From the NCBI RefSeq assembly GCF_000243075.1, contig NC_016745.1:1443001-1507000 (forward strand): a stretch of DNA of 64,000 bases, read 5' to 3'. This stretch comes from Oceanimonas sp. GK1 (lineage in GTDB: Bacteria; Pseudomonadota; Gammaproteobacteria; Enterobacterales; Aeromonadaceae). The translations under genes and the position numbers were made by a program. How positions within the stretch are numbered: position 1 is the first letter of the stretch; every line of letters starts with the position of its first letter. Below, piece by piece: positions 43,629 to 52,097 of the stretch. The notes below the pieces were generated by a model that was not told the origin of the DNA, did not search any database, and worked only from the letters and a program-made list of their open reading frames with translations.

Positions 43629-45803
43629 TTACGGAGGGCTCTGGGGCTGCTTGCCGCCCCGCCGCCAGCGGTGGTAGCGGGCCAGCCAGGCCAGCAGCCG
43701 CTGCGGGGCGTGGGCCTTTTTCCACTCGCCGGCGGCGTACTTGTTGGCCTCGCTCAGGGTGGGGTAGATGTGGATGGTGGCCAGCAGCTTGTTGAGCCCT
43801 AAGCCGTGGCGCATCGCCAGCACATATTCCGCCAGCAGCTCGCCGGCGTGTTCCCCCACTATGGTCACCCCCAGGATCCGGTCCTTGCCCGGTACCGTCA
43901 GCACCTTAATAAAGCCGTGATCGGCGCCGTCGGCGATGGCCCTGTCGAGATCCTCCAGCCCGAAGCGGGTCACCTCACAGGCGATGCCCCTGTCCCTGGC
44001 CTCGGCCTCGGACAGGCCCACCCGGGCCACCTCCGGATCCACGAAGGTGCACCAGGGGATCACCGCGTAGTCCACCCGGAAGCGTTTGAACTGGCCGAAC
44101 AGGGCGTTGACGCTGGCATACCAGGCCATGTGGGCGGCGGTGTGGGTGAACTGGTAGCCCCCGGCCACGTCGCCGGCGGCGTAGATGTTGGGGTAGAGGG
44201 TTTCCAGGTAGTCGTTGGTCTCGAGCTTGCGCTCGGTATCGATACCCAGTTGCTCCAGGCCGTAGCCGGTCAGCCGGGGGCGGCGGCCCAGGGCGACCAG
44301 CAGATCGTCGAATTCCAGCGCCACTTCCCGGTGGTGATGGCGGACGATCAGCCGCTTGCCCCGGTTGTCCTGCTCCAGCCGCAGCGGCTGATGGTCGGTC
44401 AGCACGGCGATGCCGTCATGAGTGAGGGCTTCCTTGATCCGCTCGCTCACGTCTTCGTCTTCCTTCGGTAGCAGCCGGGGGTTGCGTTGCACCAGGGTCA
44501 CCTTCGATCCCAGCCGGGCCAGGGCCTGGGCCAGCTCGCAGCCGATGGGGCCGCCGCCCAGCACCAGCAGCCGGCGGGGCGGGCTGTCCCGCTGTGCCAG
44601 GGCCTGCCACAGGGTGTCGCTGGTGAGATAGCCCACCTCTTCCAGCCCCGGCAGCTCGGGCACCAGGGGTTCGGCCCCGGCGGCGATGATCACAGAGCGG
44701 GTGCTAAGTCGGCGGCGGCCGCCGTCGTTGAGAGTCACCTCCACTGTCCAGGGATCGAGCAGGCGGCCATGGCCCTGCAGCACCTCCACCCCCAGGGCGG
44801 TGTAGCGCTCCACGCTGTCGTGGGGTGCTACCTTTTGGATGATCTCCTGTACCCGCGCCATCACCCGCCGAAAGCTGAATACGGGCTGGGTGGCGTGGAG
44901 GCCGTAGCGGTCGGCGTGTCGCATCTGGTGGGCCAGCCTGGCGCTGCGGATCAGCGCCTTGCTCGGCACGCAGCCGGTGTTGAGGCAGTCGCCGCCCATT
45001 CTGCCCGCCTCGATCAGGGTGACCCTGGCCCTGACGACGGCGGCGATGTAGGCGCTGACCAGGCCGGCGGCGCCGGCGCCGATCACGATGAGATTGCGGT
45101 CGAAGTGGCGGGGTTTTTGCCAGCCCCGGTAGATCCGGCGGCGTTGCAGCCAGCGCACCAGGTGGCGGGCCAGCAGCGGAAAGATGCCAAGCAGGGCGAA
45201 GGAGAGCCATAGGACCGGGGAGAGGATGCCGCCGAGGGAGTCGAGGGCGGCGAGTTGGGTGCCGGCGTTCACATACACCAGGGTGCCGGGCAGCATGCCG
45301 AGTTGGCTTACCCAGTAGAAGCGGCGGACGGGAAAGGGGGTGAGCCCCATCAGCAGGTTGATCAGGAAAAAAGGAAACACCGGCACCAGCCGCAGGGTGA
45401 ACAGGTAAAAGGCGCCGTCCTTGGCAATGCCGTCGTTCACCGCCTTGAGCCGGTTGCCGAACCGCTGCTGCACCTGGTCGCGCAGCAGGAAGCGGGCCGC
45501 CAGCAATGCCAGGGTGGCGCCCAGGCTGGAGGCGAAGGACACCAGCACCAGCCCCTGCCAGAGGCCGAACAGGGCGCCGGCGGCTAGGGTCATGATGGCG
45601 GCGCCGGGCAGGGACAGGGCCGCCACCAGCACATAGAGCAGGAAGAAACCGGCGGCGGTCAGCCAGGGCGACCGGTCGCGCAGGGCGGCGAATTCCGCCT
45701 GGTGCTGTTTGAGTGCTTCCAGGGTCAGCCAGTCGTGGCCGCCCAGGGCGAAGAAGAGCAAGGCGAGCGTCAGTAGTACCAGCAGCAGGAGAAGCTTTTT
45801 CAT
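43629..45803 (-). CDS. Fusion: TVP38/DedA-like membrane domain + mercuric-reductase-like FAD disulfide oxidoreductase
   Basis: A 724-residue, two-part protein. Residues 1-225 form a TVP38/VTT membrane domain with about five to six helices (LSLPGAAIMTLAAGALFG, RLVPVFPFFLINLLMGLT). Residues 235-700 form a complete class I pyridine nucleotide-disulfide oxidoreductase: FAD motif GAGAAG (242-247), redox pair Cys273/Cys278 in GGDCLNTGCVPSK, NAD motif GGGPIGCELAQAL, GDVAGGYQFTHTA and the C-terminal dimerisation domain with HIYPTLSEA. The flavoenzyme half resembles mercuric reductase or lipoamide dehydrogenase; the N-terminal metal-binding domain and C-terminal Cys pair of MerA are absent. It overlaps the desaturase-like gene by ATGA. 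Confidence 0.9.
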   Translation of the reverse strand: MKKLLLLLVLLTLALLFFALGGHDWLTLEALKQHQAEFAALRDRSPWLTAAGFFLLYVLVAALSLPGAAIMTLAAGALFGLWQGLVLVSFASSLGATLALLAARFLLRDQVQQRFGNRLKAVNDGIAKDGAFYLFTLRLVPVFPFFLINLLMGLTPFPVRRFYWVSQLGMLPGTLVYVNAGTQLAALDSLGGILSPVLWLSFALLGIFPLLARHLVRWLQRRRIYRGWQKPRHFDRNLIVIGAGAAGLVSAYIAAVVRARVTLIEAGRMGGDCLNTGCVPSKALIRSARLAHQMRHADRYGLHATQPVFSFRRVMARVQEIIQKVAPHDSVERYTALGVEVLQGHGRLLDPWTVEVTLNDGGRRRLSTRSVIIAAGAEPLVPELPGLEEVGYLTSDTLWQALAQRDSPPRRLLVLGGGPIGCELAQALARLGSKVTLVQRNPRLLPKEDEDVSERIKEALTHDGIAVLTDHQPLRLEQDNRGKRLIVRHHHREVALEFDDLLVALGRRPRLTGYGLEQLGIDTERKLETNDYLETLYPNIYAAGDVAGGYQFTHTAAHMAWYASVNALFGQFKRFRVDYAVIPWCTFVDPEVARVGLSEAEARDRGIACEVTRFGLEDLDRAIADGADHGFIKVLTVPGKDRILGVTIVGEHAGELLAEYVLAMRHGLGLNKLLATIHIYPTLSEANKYAAGEWKKAHAPQRLLAWLARYHRWRRGGKQPQSPP

Positions 45804-46609
45804 TTGGGTGTCCGCCGCCAGGGCTGGGTCAGCAGGCGGCCCAGCCGCAGCTCGGCCGGATCCTGGAAGTCGTTCAGTCCTATGGTCATGCGTTGGTGTC
45901 CCGCCTCGGGCTGGGCCTTATAGGTACCCAGCAGGCGATCCCACCAGGGCAGGTTAAAGCCGAAGTTGCTGTCGGTTTCCCGTGGGATCACCGAGTGGTG
46001 CACCCGGTGCATGTCCGGGGTGACCAGCAGCAGGCGCAAGCCGGCGTCTAGCCGGGGCGGCAGCCGGACATTGCCGTGGTTGAACATGGAAGTGGCGTTG
46101 AGCAGCACCTCGAACAGCAGCACCGATAGCGGCGGCGCCCCCAGCAGGATGACGGCGCCCAGCTTGATCCCCATCGACAGCAGTATCTCCAGCGGATGGA
46201 AACGCAATCCGGTGGTGACGTCGATGTCCGGGTCGCTGTGGTGCATGCGGTGCAGCCGCCACAGCCAGGGCAGGGCGTGGAACAGCCGGTGCTGCAGGTA
46301 GATGAGGAAATCCAGCGCCAGCAGGGAAAGCACCAGGGTGAGCCAGAGCGGCAGCGGCCACAGCTGGAACAGTCCCCAGCCGCGCTGCTCCGCCAGCAGG
46401 GCACCACCCACGGCGGCGAGCGGAAACAGCCACCGAAGCAGCAGGGTATTGATGGCCACCAGCAGCAGGTTGGCCGGCCAGCGGCGTCGGCGCGGATAAC
46501 GCCGGTGGCGGCGCGGGACGAGCGCCTCCCACAGCATCATGACCAACAGGATGCCGGCGAAGGCGGCCAGCCGAAGCAGGGGTTCCTGAGTGAATATTTC
46601 GTTCGGCAT
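45800..46609 (-). CDS. Sterol-desaturase/fatty-acid-hydroxylase-family membrane protein
   Basis: A 269-residue integral membrane protein with the histidine clusters of the di-iron hydroxylase superfamily: LQHRLFHALPWLWRLHRMHHSD (HxxxH and HxxHH), GFNHGN-like FNHGN and PDMHRVHHS (HxxHH). Such enzymes hydroxylate or desaturate lipids with O2. The start is ATG 46609 by conservation; the upstream frame is unconserved. It lies 11 bases after the TIGR04282-like gene and overlaps the fused flavoprotein by 4 bases (ATGA). Confidence 0.88.
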   Translation of the reverse strand: MPNEIFTQEPLLRLAAFAGILLVMMLWEALVPRRHRRYPRRRRWPANLLLVAINTLLLRWLFPLAAVGGALLAEQRGWGLFQLWPLPLWLTLVLSLLALDFLIYLQHRLFHALPWLWRLHRMHHSDPDIDVTTGLRFHPLEILLSMGIKLGAVILLGAPPLSVLLFEVLLNATSMFNHGNVRLPPRLDAGLRLLLVTPDMHRVHHSVIPRETDSNFGFNLPWWDRLLGTYKAQPEAGHQRMTIGLNDFQDPAELRLGRLLTQPWRRTPK

Positions 46610-46620
46610 GAGGGGCCTCG

Positions 46621-47247
46621 TCAGCGGTCGAACCGGGCGGCACCGACCCACTGGGAGGGCAGCCAGAACAGGTCGGCGGGCTCGTCGATGTCGCGCAGGC
46701 ACTCGCCCTGGTAACAACACCAGCCGAGTTCGCGAATGCGCCGCCGGGTGAGTTCGGCGACCCGGTCGGTGCTCCAGGGAATGTCCTCGAACAACCGGGG
46801 GGAGAAACGGCGCAGGCCGAGCAAGGCGTAGCCGCCGTCGCAGGTGGGGTGGAACATCACCTCGCACCGGCCGAGGCGGCGGGCGGCCGCCTGCAGCAGG
46901 GCGGGATTGAGGTGCGGGCAGTCGGTGCCGATCAGCAGTAGGTGTTCATCCCGTTGCAGGCCGCGCCGGGCCGCCCGGGCCATGCGTTGCCCCAGGTCAC
47001 CCTCGCCCTGGTCGCTGAGTTCGAGATGGGCGGGCAGGGGCAGCTCGCTCCAGGGCGGCCGGTCCGGCGCCGGGCTGGCGCACAGCTCCACCGGACCCAG
47101 GGCCGCGGCCCGGCAATGGGCCAGGGTCGACATCAGCATGTGCCGGGCCAGGCGCGCCGCGCCCTCGGGCCCCAATGCCGGGATCAGCCGGGTCTTGGCC
47201 AGGCCGGCCAGGGGGGCCTTGGCGAAGACGATGATGCGGGTGCTCAT
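46621..47247 (-). CDS. TIGR04282-like glycosyltransferase (arsenosugar-biosynthesis annotation)
   Basis: A 208-residue GT-A-like protein: IIVFAKAPLAGLAKTRLIPALGPEGAARLA is the nucleotide-binding N terminus of the DUF2064/TIGR04282 family, and LLLIGTDCPHL plus HPTCDGGYALLGL give the DxD-like acidic motif and the family-typical DGGY. ATG 47247 overlaps the preceding stop (ATGA). The family is annotated as arsenosugar biosynthesis because of its neighbours; activity has not been shown in most hosts. Confidence 0.85.
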   Translation of the reverse strand: MSTRIIVFAKAPLAGLAKTRLIPALGPEGAARLARHMLMSTLAHCRAAALGPVELCASPAPDRPPWSELPLPAHLELSDQGEGDLGQRMARAARRGLQRDEHLLLIGTDCPHLNPALLQAAARRLGRCEVMFHPTCDGGYALLGLRRFSPRLFEDIPWSTDRVAELTRRRIRELGWCCYQGECLRDIDEPADLFWLPSQWVGAARFDR

Positions 47248-47909
47248 CGGTAGGCCCTCGCCAGCGAGGCCGGGTCGGCGCCCCGCCAGTAGGCGAAGCG
47301 CAGTCGCCACATCAGCCAGATGGTGCGAAACAGCCCCCGGCTTTCCCAGCGCCGGCCCGAGGTGTGCGCCTTCAGCCGAAGGCAGGCCGGCGGCCCCAGC
47401 CGCTTCAATCGCTTGCTGAGTTCGATGTCCTCCATCAAGGGTTGCTCGGGAAAGCCGCCGATGGCCTCGAAGCTGCTCCGGCGCACGAAGATGGCCTGAT
47501 CGCCGGTGGCGATGCCGGTCAGCCGGGAGCGCAGGTTGATAAGCGCGGCCACCAGGGCCAGCAGGGGATGGCGGCCGGAAATGGTGATGTCGAAGCGGCC
47601 CCAGTGCCGGCGGGACAGGGCCTGCTCCACCGCCGGCAAGGCCCCGGGCGGCAGCCGGGTGTCGGCGTGCAGGAACAGCAACAGCTCTCCCCGGGCCTCG
47701 GCGGCGCCGGCGTTCATCTGCCGGGCGCGGCCGGGGGCGCTGGTGACCACCCTGACTCCGGCCCGGCGGGCCAGGGCGGCGGATTCGTCCGTGCTGCCGC
47801 CGTCCACCAGGATCACCTCGGCCTGGCCGCCCCCCGGCGGCAGCGCGGCCAGGGTCCGGGGCAGGATGGCGGCTTCGTTCAACACCGGCATAATGATCGA
47901 CATCGTCAT
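47244..47909 (-). CDS. TIGR04283-like family 2 glycosyltransferase (arsenosugar-biosynthesis annotation)
   Basis: A 221-residue GT2 protein. SIIMPVLNEAAILPRTLAAL opens the GT-A fold, VILVDGGSTDESAALARRAG has the acidic nucleotide-binding site, LLFLHADTRLP carries the DxD-like motif and GDQAIFVRRSSFEAIGGFPEQPLMEDIELSKRL is typical of TIGR04283. The start is ATG 47909, overlapping the arsS stop as ATGA; a second ATG is two codons in. Confidence 0.87.
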   Translation of the reverse strand: MTMSIIMPVLNEAAILPRTLAALPPGGGQAEVILVDGGSTDESAALARRAGVRVVTSAPGRARQMNAGAAEARGELLLFLHADTRLPPGALPAVEQALSRRHWGRFDITISGRHPLLALVAALINLRSRLTGIATGDQAIFVRRSSFEAIGGFPEQPLMEDIELSKRLKRLGPPACLRLKAHTSGRRWESRGLFRTIWLMWRLRFAYWRGADPASLARAYR

Positions 47910-48874
47910 GACGGCTCCTTGTGCAGGGCGCCGCCGCAGCTGCTGCCCTGGCCGGCGGTGCAGCCGTAGCAGTGCTCGGCCACCCGGATGGGCTGGCCTT
48001 CCAGCTCGCGGTGCAGCAGATCGCGCAGGTGCGGGCGGCCCGCGCCGGGCAGGCGCAGCCCCAGTTGCTGGTTGAAGTCGCAGTCGTACAAATACCCCTG
48101 CCAGTCCACGCTCACCAGGTTGCGGCACATCAGTCCGGGCAGGTTGGCGGCGGAGAAGTTTTCCTTCAGCAGGCGCAGGTAGTCGTGGAACTGGCGCTTG
48201 CTGAGCAGGTAGTCGCCGAAGCGCTTGATGGGCATGTTGGCCAGGGCGAACAGCCGGTTAAAGCGAATGCCGAAGTGTTCCCCCAGCTCGCGCTTGTAGT
48301 CGGCTTCCAGCGCCGCCTGGGGCGGCGGCAGGCTGGGGCCCTGGGGATTGTAGACAAGGTGAAGCTCAAGCCCCGAACCGGGCTGGCCGTACCCCAGCCG
48401 GTTGAGTGCCTGCAGGGCGAGCATGCTCTTGTCGAAGGTGCCCTTGCCCCGCTGCTTGTCGACGTTGTCCAGCGAATAACAGGGCAGGGAGGCTACCACC
48501 TCCACCCCCTGTCCGGCCAGGAATTCGGCCAGATCGTCCTGGCCTGGCTCGAACAGTATGGTGAGGTTGCAGCGATCGATCACCTTCACCCCCTGGGCGC
48601 GGGCGGCCCGCACCAGCGCCCGAAAGCCTGAGTGCAGCTCGGGGGCGCCGCCGGTGAGATCCAGGGTCGAGAGCCCACGGGCCCGCAGCACCTCGGGGAT
48701 CAGCGCCAGGTTGTCCTCGTCCATCATCTCGGTGCGGTGGGGGCCGGCGGCCACGTGGCAGTGCACGCACTTCATGTTGCACTGGTAGCCCAGGTTCACC
48801 TGCAGGGTATCGAGCCGGTGGCGGCGGATGGCCGGAAAGTCGGTCAGATCCAGCAGCGGCAGGGTGTCTCTCAT
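47906..48874 (-). CDS. arsS: Radical SAM protein of the ArsS family
   Basis: A 322-residue radical SAM enzyme. The 4Fe-4S/SAM motif is C-x3-C-x2-C (Cys32, Cys36, Cys39 in YQCNMKCVHCHVAAGP), followed by LDLTGGAPELH. The C-terminal DUF3641-type region has LMCRNLVSVDWQGYLYDCDFNQ and CYGCTAGQGSSCGG (Cys302, 305, 313). ArsS in cyanobacteria is linked to arsenosugar synthesis; many relatives are selenoproteins, but this one has no in-frame TGA and uses Cys. A GGAG site precedes the ATG. It heads the five-gene operon, which lacks arsM in this window. Confidence 0.9.
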   Translation of the reverse strand: MRDTLPLLDLTDFPAIRRHRLDTLQVNLGYQCNMKCVHCHVAAGPHRTEMMDEDNLALIPEVLRARGLSTLDLTGGAPELHSGFRALVRAARAQGVKVIDRCNLTILFEPGQDDLAEFLAGQGVEVVASLPCYSLDNVDKQRGKGTFDKSMLALQALNRLGYGQPGSGLELHLVYNPQGPSLPPPQAALEADYKRELGEHFGIRFNRLFALANMPIKRFGDYLLSKRQFHDYLRLLKENFSAANLPGLMCRNLVSVDWQGYLYDCDFNQQLGLRLPGAGRPHLRDLLHRELEGQPIRVAEHCYGCTAGQGSSCGGALHKEPS

Positions 48875-49121
48875 GGTGCTTCTCCACGGATGGAAAGGGA
48901 TAAGTTAGCATCGTGCGACGGGGGCCGATGGTGACAGCCGATTCGATTCCGCCTTGTCTAAAGCTTATACCCGGCGCGCGGCCAGGATCTTTCAGGCCGA
49001 ATGCGCGGCAGGCTTAATTCTTTGGGCTGTTGCGTCTGCCGGGCCGCCCGGACGGCGCTATGCTTAGAGCCGGGTGCCCAAAATCGGCCGCCCGCCGATA
49101 TCTCTCTCTCCGAGGCCGTCC

Positions 49122-50333
49122 ATGAGCCATTACCATATCTTCAGCCCCGATCACGCCCTCGACTACGCCCGCCGGCATGCACCCGGCTTTGTCACCGCCC
49201 ACCTGTCGGTTGCCGAAGTGGGCGATGGCAACCTCAATCAGGTGTTCCGGGTGATGGACGACGCCAGCGGGCGCAGCGTTATCGTCAAGCAGGCGCTGCC
49301 CTACATCCGCTGTGTGGGCGAGTCCTGGCCCCTGACCCGGGAGCGGGCCAGGATCGAGGCCGGGGTACTGCAGCGCCATGGCGAGCATTGCCCCGAGCAC
49401 ACGGTGGCGCTGCTGCACCACGACGCCGAGCTGTCGGTGCTGATGCTGGAGGATCTGTCGGCGTGGCAGCCTTGGCGCCAGGCCCTGCTCGCAGGGAATG
49501 CCCCCGCCGGTATGGCGGTCCGGCTGGGGCATTATTTGGCCCGGGTGCTCTATCACGGCTCCGATTTTCATCTGGCATCCATAGCCAAGCGGGCGGACAT
49601 GGTGCGGTTCAGTAACCCGGAGCTGTGCGCCACCACCGAGACGGTGTTCTTTGACGACCCTTATCACGACCATCCGCGTAACCAGATCGCGCCCGCCCTG
49701 CGCCCCCTGGCCGAGCAATTGTGGCGAGATGGCTCCCTCAAACGCCGGGTGGCGGCGCTCAAGCACCGCTTTCGCTGTGACGCCCAGGCCCTGCTGCACG
49801 GCGACCTGCATACCGGCTCGGTGTTCGTGACCGAGGGCGGACTCAAGGTGTTTGATGCCGAGTTCGGTTTTTACGGCCCCATGGGGTTCGATCTGGGCTC
49901 TGCCATGGGGAACCTGCTGCTCAACTACTGTGGCCAGCCTGGCCTGCATGGGGATGAAACAGGACTGGCGGAGCAGCGGCGGCGGCTGGAGGAGGTGCAG
50001 ACCCTGTGGCAGGCGTTCCACGACGAGTTTTCTGCCCTGGCGGCAGGCTGCGAGGATCCGGCCCTGGCCGAGCCTGGCTATGTGACCGACTTTCTGGCCC
50101 GAGTGTGGCAGGACAGCCTGGGCTACGCCGGCACCGAGCTTATTCGCCGTACCATCGGCATCGCCCAGGTGGCGGATCTGGCTGGCATTGCGGATGCCGG
50201 CCTTCGGCTTGCTTGCCAGCGCCGGGCCCTGATAGTGGGACGCACCCTGATCCTGGACGCGGAATCCTTTACCGACAGCGATCAGTTGAAGGCATGGCTC
50301 CATTCCCGCGATGGCACTGGTTGTCACCGCTAA
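49122..50333 (+). CDS. mtnK: S-methyl-5-thioribose kinase
   Basis: Phosphorylates methylthioribose at C1 in methionine salvage. The 403-residue choline/aminoglycoside-kinase-fold protein has AEVGDGNLNQVFRV, a LLHGDLHTGSVFV catalytic loop (HGDLHxGS) and VFDAEFGFYGPMGFDLG, as in characterised MTR kinases. ATG 49122 (MSHYHIFSPD) is chosen by conservation over a frame extending 16 codons upstream. No mtnA is adjacent in the window. Confidence 0.92.
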   Translation: MSHYHIFSPDHALDYARRHAPGFVTAHLSVAEVGDGNLNQVFRVMDDASGRSVIVKQALPYIRCVGESWPLTRERARIEAGVLQRHGEHCPEHTVALLHHDAELSVLMLEDLSAWQPWRQALLAGNAPAGMAVRLGHYLARVLYHGSDFHLASIAKRADMVRFSNPELCATTETVFFDDPYHDHPRNQIAPALRPLAEQLWRDGSLKRRVAALKHRFRCDAQALLHGDLHTGSVFVTEGGLKVFDAEFGFYGPMGFDLGSAMGNLLLNYCGQPGLHGDETGLAEQRRRLEEVQTLWQAFHDEFSALAAGCEDPALAEPGYVTDFLARVWQDSLGYAGTELIRRTIGIAQVADLAGIADAGLRLACQRRALIVGRTLILDAESFTDSDQLKAWLHSRDGTGCHR

Positions 50334-50441
50334 CGCCGTCGGTGCGGCGGGCCGCGGTTGACTGAAGAAAATCGGTTGTCTTTCCCTGAAGCGACGACAT
50401 AAGATGTCATTAGTCCACTACAGAGGTATTACCAGACTTTT

Positions 50442-51464
50442 ATGAGTCTTCTTATTGCGTTTGCTGTCCTGTCCATCGGTGTGTCCTTTTTCTGCTCTAT
50501 CCTCGAAGCCGCCCTGCTCTCGATCACTCCCAGTTACATTGCCCAGCTGAAGCTGTCCGACCCCAGGCTGCATGAGCGCATGCGTTTGCTCAAGGACAAG
50601 ATTGACCAGCCCCTGGCCGCTATCCTGACCCTGAACACCGTTGCCCACACCGTGGGGGCCACCGGCGTGGGGGCCCAGGTCACCATGGTATTCGGTGACG
50701 GCTATCTTGGGGTGGCCTCGGCGGTCATGACGATACTGATCCTGGTGCTGTCCGAGATCCTGCCCAAGTCCATCGGTGCCCGTTACTGGCGCACGCTGGC
50801 ACCGGCTTTGCCGCGTGTGCTGAACGGCATGATTTTTGTGCTCAGGCCCTTTATCTGGGTATCGGACCAGATCATGAAACTGTTCGGCGGTCATACCCCC
50901 GAGCACGATCTGCGTCAGGAAATTAAGGCCCTGTCCGTGCTTGGCCGTGAACTGAACAAGCTGGATGAAGACGAGCAGCGGGTGATCGCCAATATTCTGG
51001 ATCTGCACGACATCAATGTCCGCAGCATCATGACCCCCAGAACCGTCTGTGAGGTTGTCTCACCCGACACGACGGTGGCCGAGTTTTCCGAACAGGTCAA
51101 ATCCGGTCAGTTTTCCCGTTATCCGGTCATCGACAAGGACGAGAACCCGCTGGGGCTGCTGTTCCGCTATGACATCATTCACGCCGACCCGGCGCTGCCG
51201 GTCACCTCCCTGATCAAACCGGTCACCATCGTGTCCGACAAGCTCAATGCCGAGAACCTGATGAGCCAGTTTATGCATGAACGCCAGCACATGTTCCTGG
51301 TGTATGACGAATACGGCAGCTGGCTGGGGCTGGTGACCATGGAAGACGTGATCGAAACCATTATTGGCAAGCCGATCATGGATGAAACCGACGACATTCC
51401 CAACATGCGCCGCTATGCCAAGCGCCGCTGGAAACACCGTCTTAAAAGTCTGGCGGAAGACTAA
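50442..51464 (+). CDS. CNNM (DUF21) transmembrane protein with CBS pair
   Basis: A 340-residue protein: DUF21/CNNM membrane domain (~1-170, with LSEILPKSIGARY typical of the family) followed by two CBS domains (~185-310, MTPRTVCEVVSPDTTVAEF and LVTMEDVIETIIG). The CorC/HlyC C-terminal domain found in CorB-like and TlyC-like relatives is missing. Members are linked to Mg2+/Co2+ efflux or resistance. A GC hairpin without T-run (51474-51490) separates it from the YqhA-family gene. Confidence 0.88.
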   Translation: MSLLIAFAVLSIGVSFFCSILEAALLSITPSYIAQLKLSDPRLHERMRLLKDKIDQPLAAILTLNTVAHTVGATGVGAQVTMVFGDGYLGVASAVMTILILVLSEILPKSIGARYWRTLAPALPRVLNGMIFVLRPFIWVSDQIMKLFGGHTPEHDLRQEIKALSVLGRELNKLDEDEQRVIANILDLHDINVRSIMTPRTVCEVVSPDTTVAEFSEQVKSGQFSRYPVIDKDENPLGLLFRYDIIHADPALPVTSLIKPVTIVSDKLNAENLMSQFMHERQHMFLVYDEYGSWLGLVTMEDVIETIIGKPIMDETDDIPNMRRYAKRRWKHRLKSLAED

Positions 51465-51548
51465 GCAACAGCAGGCCCGTTTAGCGGGCCGGCTGCGTGA
51501 CTGATCTTGGCAGTATTCTTTTTATCAAGGCCTTGCCTCTACAGAGAC

Positions 51549-52052
51549 ATGACGACAATGGAAAAACTGATCGAACGACTGATGTATTCCTCGCGCTGGC
51601 TGATGGCGCCTATCTATCTGGGACTGAGCCTGATTTTGCTGGCCCTGGCGATCAAATTCTTTCAGGAAATTCTTCATATTCTGCCCAACATCCTGGCCAT
51701 GAAAGAAGTGGATCTGATCCTGGTGACCCTGTCCCTGATCGACCTCTCGCTGGTGGGCGGCCTGATTGTGATGGTGATGTTTTCCGGTTACGAGAACTTT
51801 GTTTCCCGCCTGGATGTGGACGACAGCGACGACAAGCTGGGCTGGCTGGGCAAGCTCGATGCCGGCTCGCTGAAGAACAAGGTGGCGGCCTCCATCGTGG
51901 CGATCTCCTCCATTCACCTGCTGAAGGTGTTTATGAACACCGAAAATATCGATAACGACAAGATCAAATGGTACCTGCTGATCCACATTACGTTTGTGGT
52001 GTCGGCGTTCGCCATGGGCTATCTGGACAAGCTGACCCGCAGCAAGCCGTAA
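51549..52052 (+). CDS. UPF0114/YqhA-family inner-membrane protein
   Basis: A ~167-residue protein with about four membrane helices. [41 protein letters not shown] and [20 protein letters not shown] match E. coli YqhA (UPF0114), of unknown function. The start is either ATG 51549 (MTTMEKL) or 51558 (MEKL, as in E. coli); AGAGA just upstream slightly favours the first. Confidence 0.88.
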   Translation: MTTMEKLIERLMYSSRWLMAPIYLGLSLILLALAIKFFQEILHILPNILAMKEVDLILVTLSLIDLSLVGGLIVMVMFSGYENFVSRLDVDDSDDKLGWLGKLDAGSLKNKVAASIVAISSIHLLKVFMNTENIDNDKIKWYLLIHITFVVSAFAMGYLDKLTRSKP

Positions 52053-52097
52053 GGGCACGGCAGGGCCGCCGATCCCGGGGCCGGCCAGTGTGCCCGC

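Noticed and set aside
47906-48874. Selenocysteine in the ArsS-family protein
   Set aside because: No in-frame TGA; all expected positions are Cys codons.
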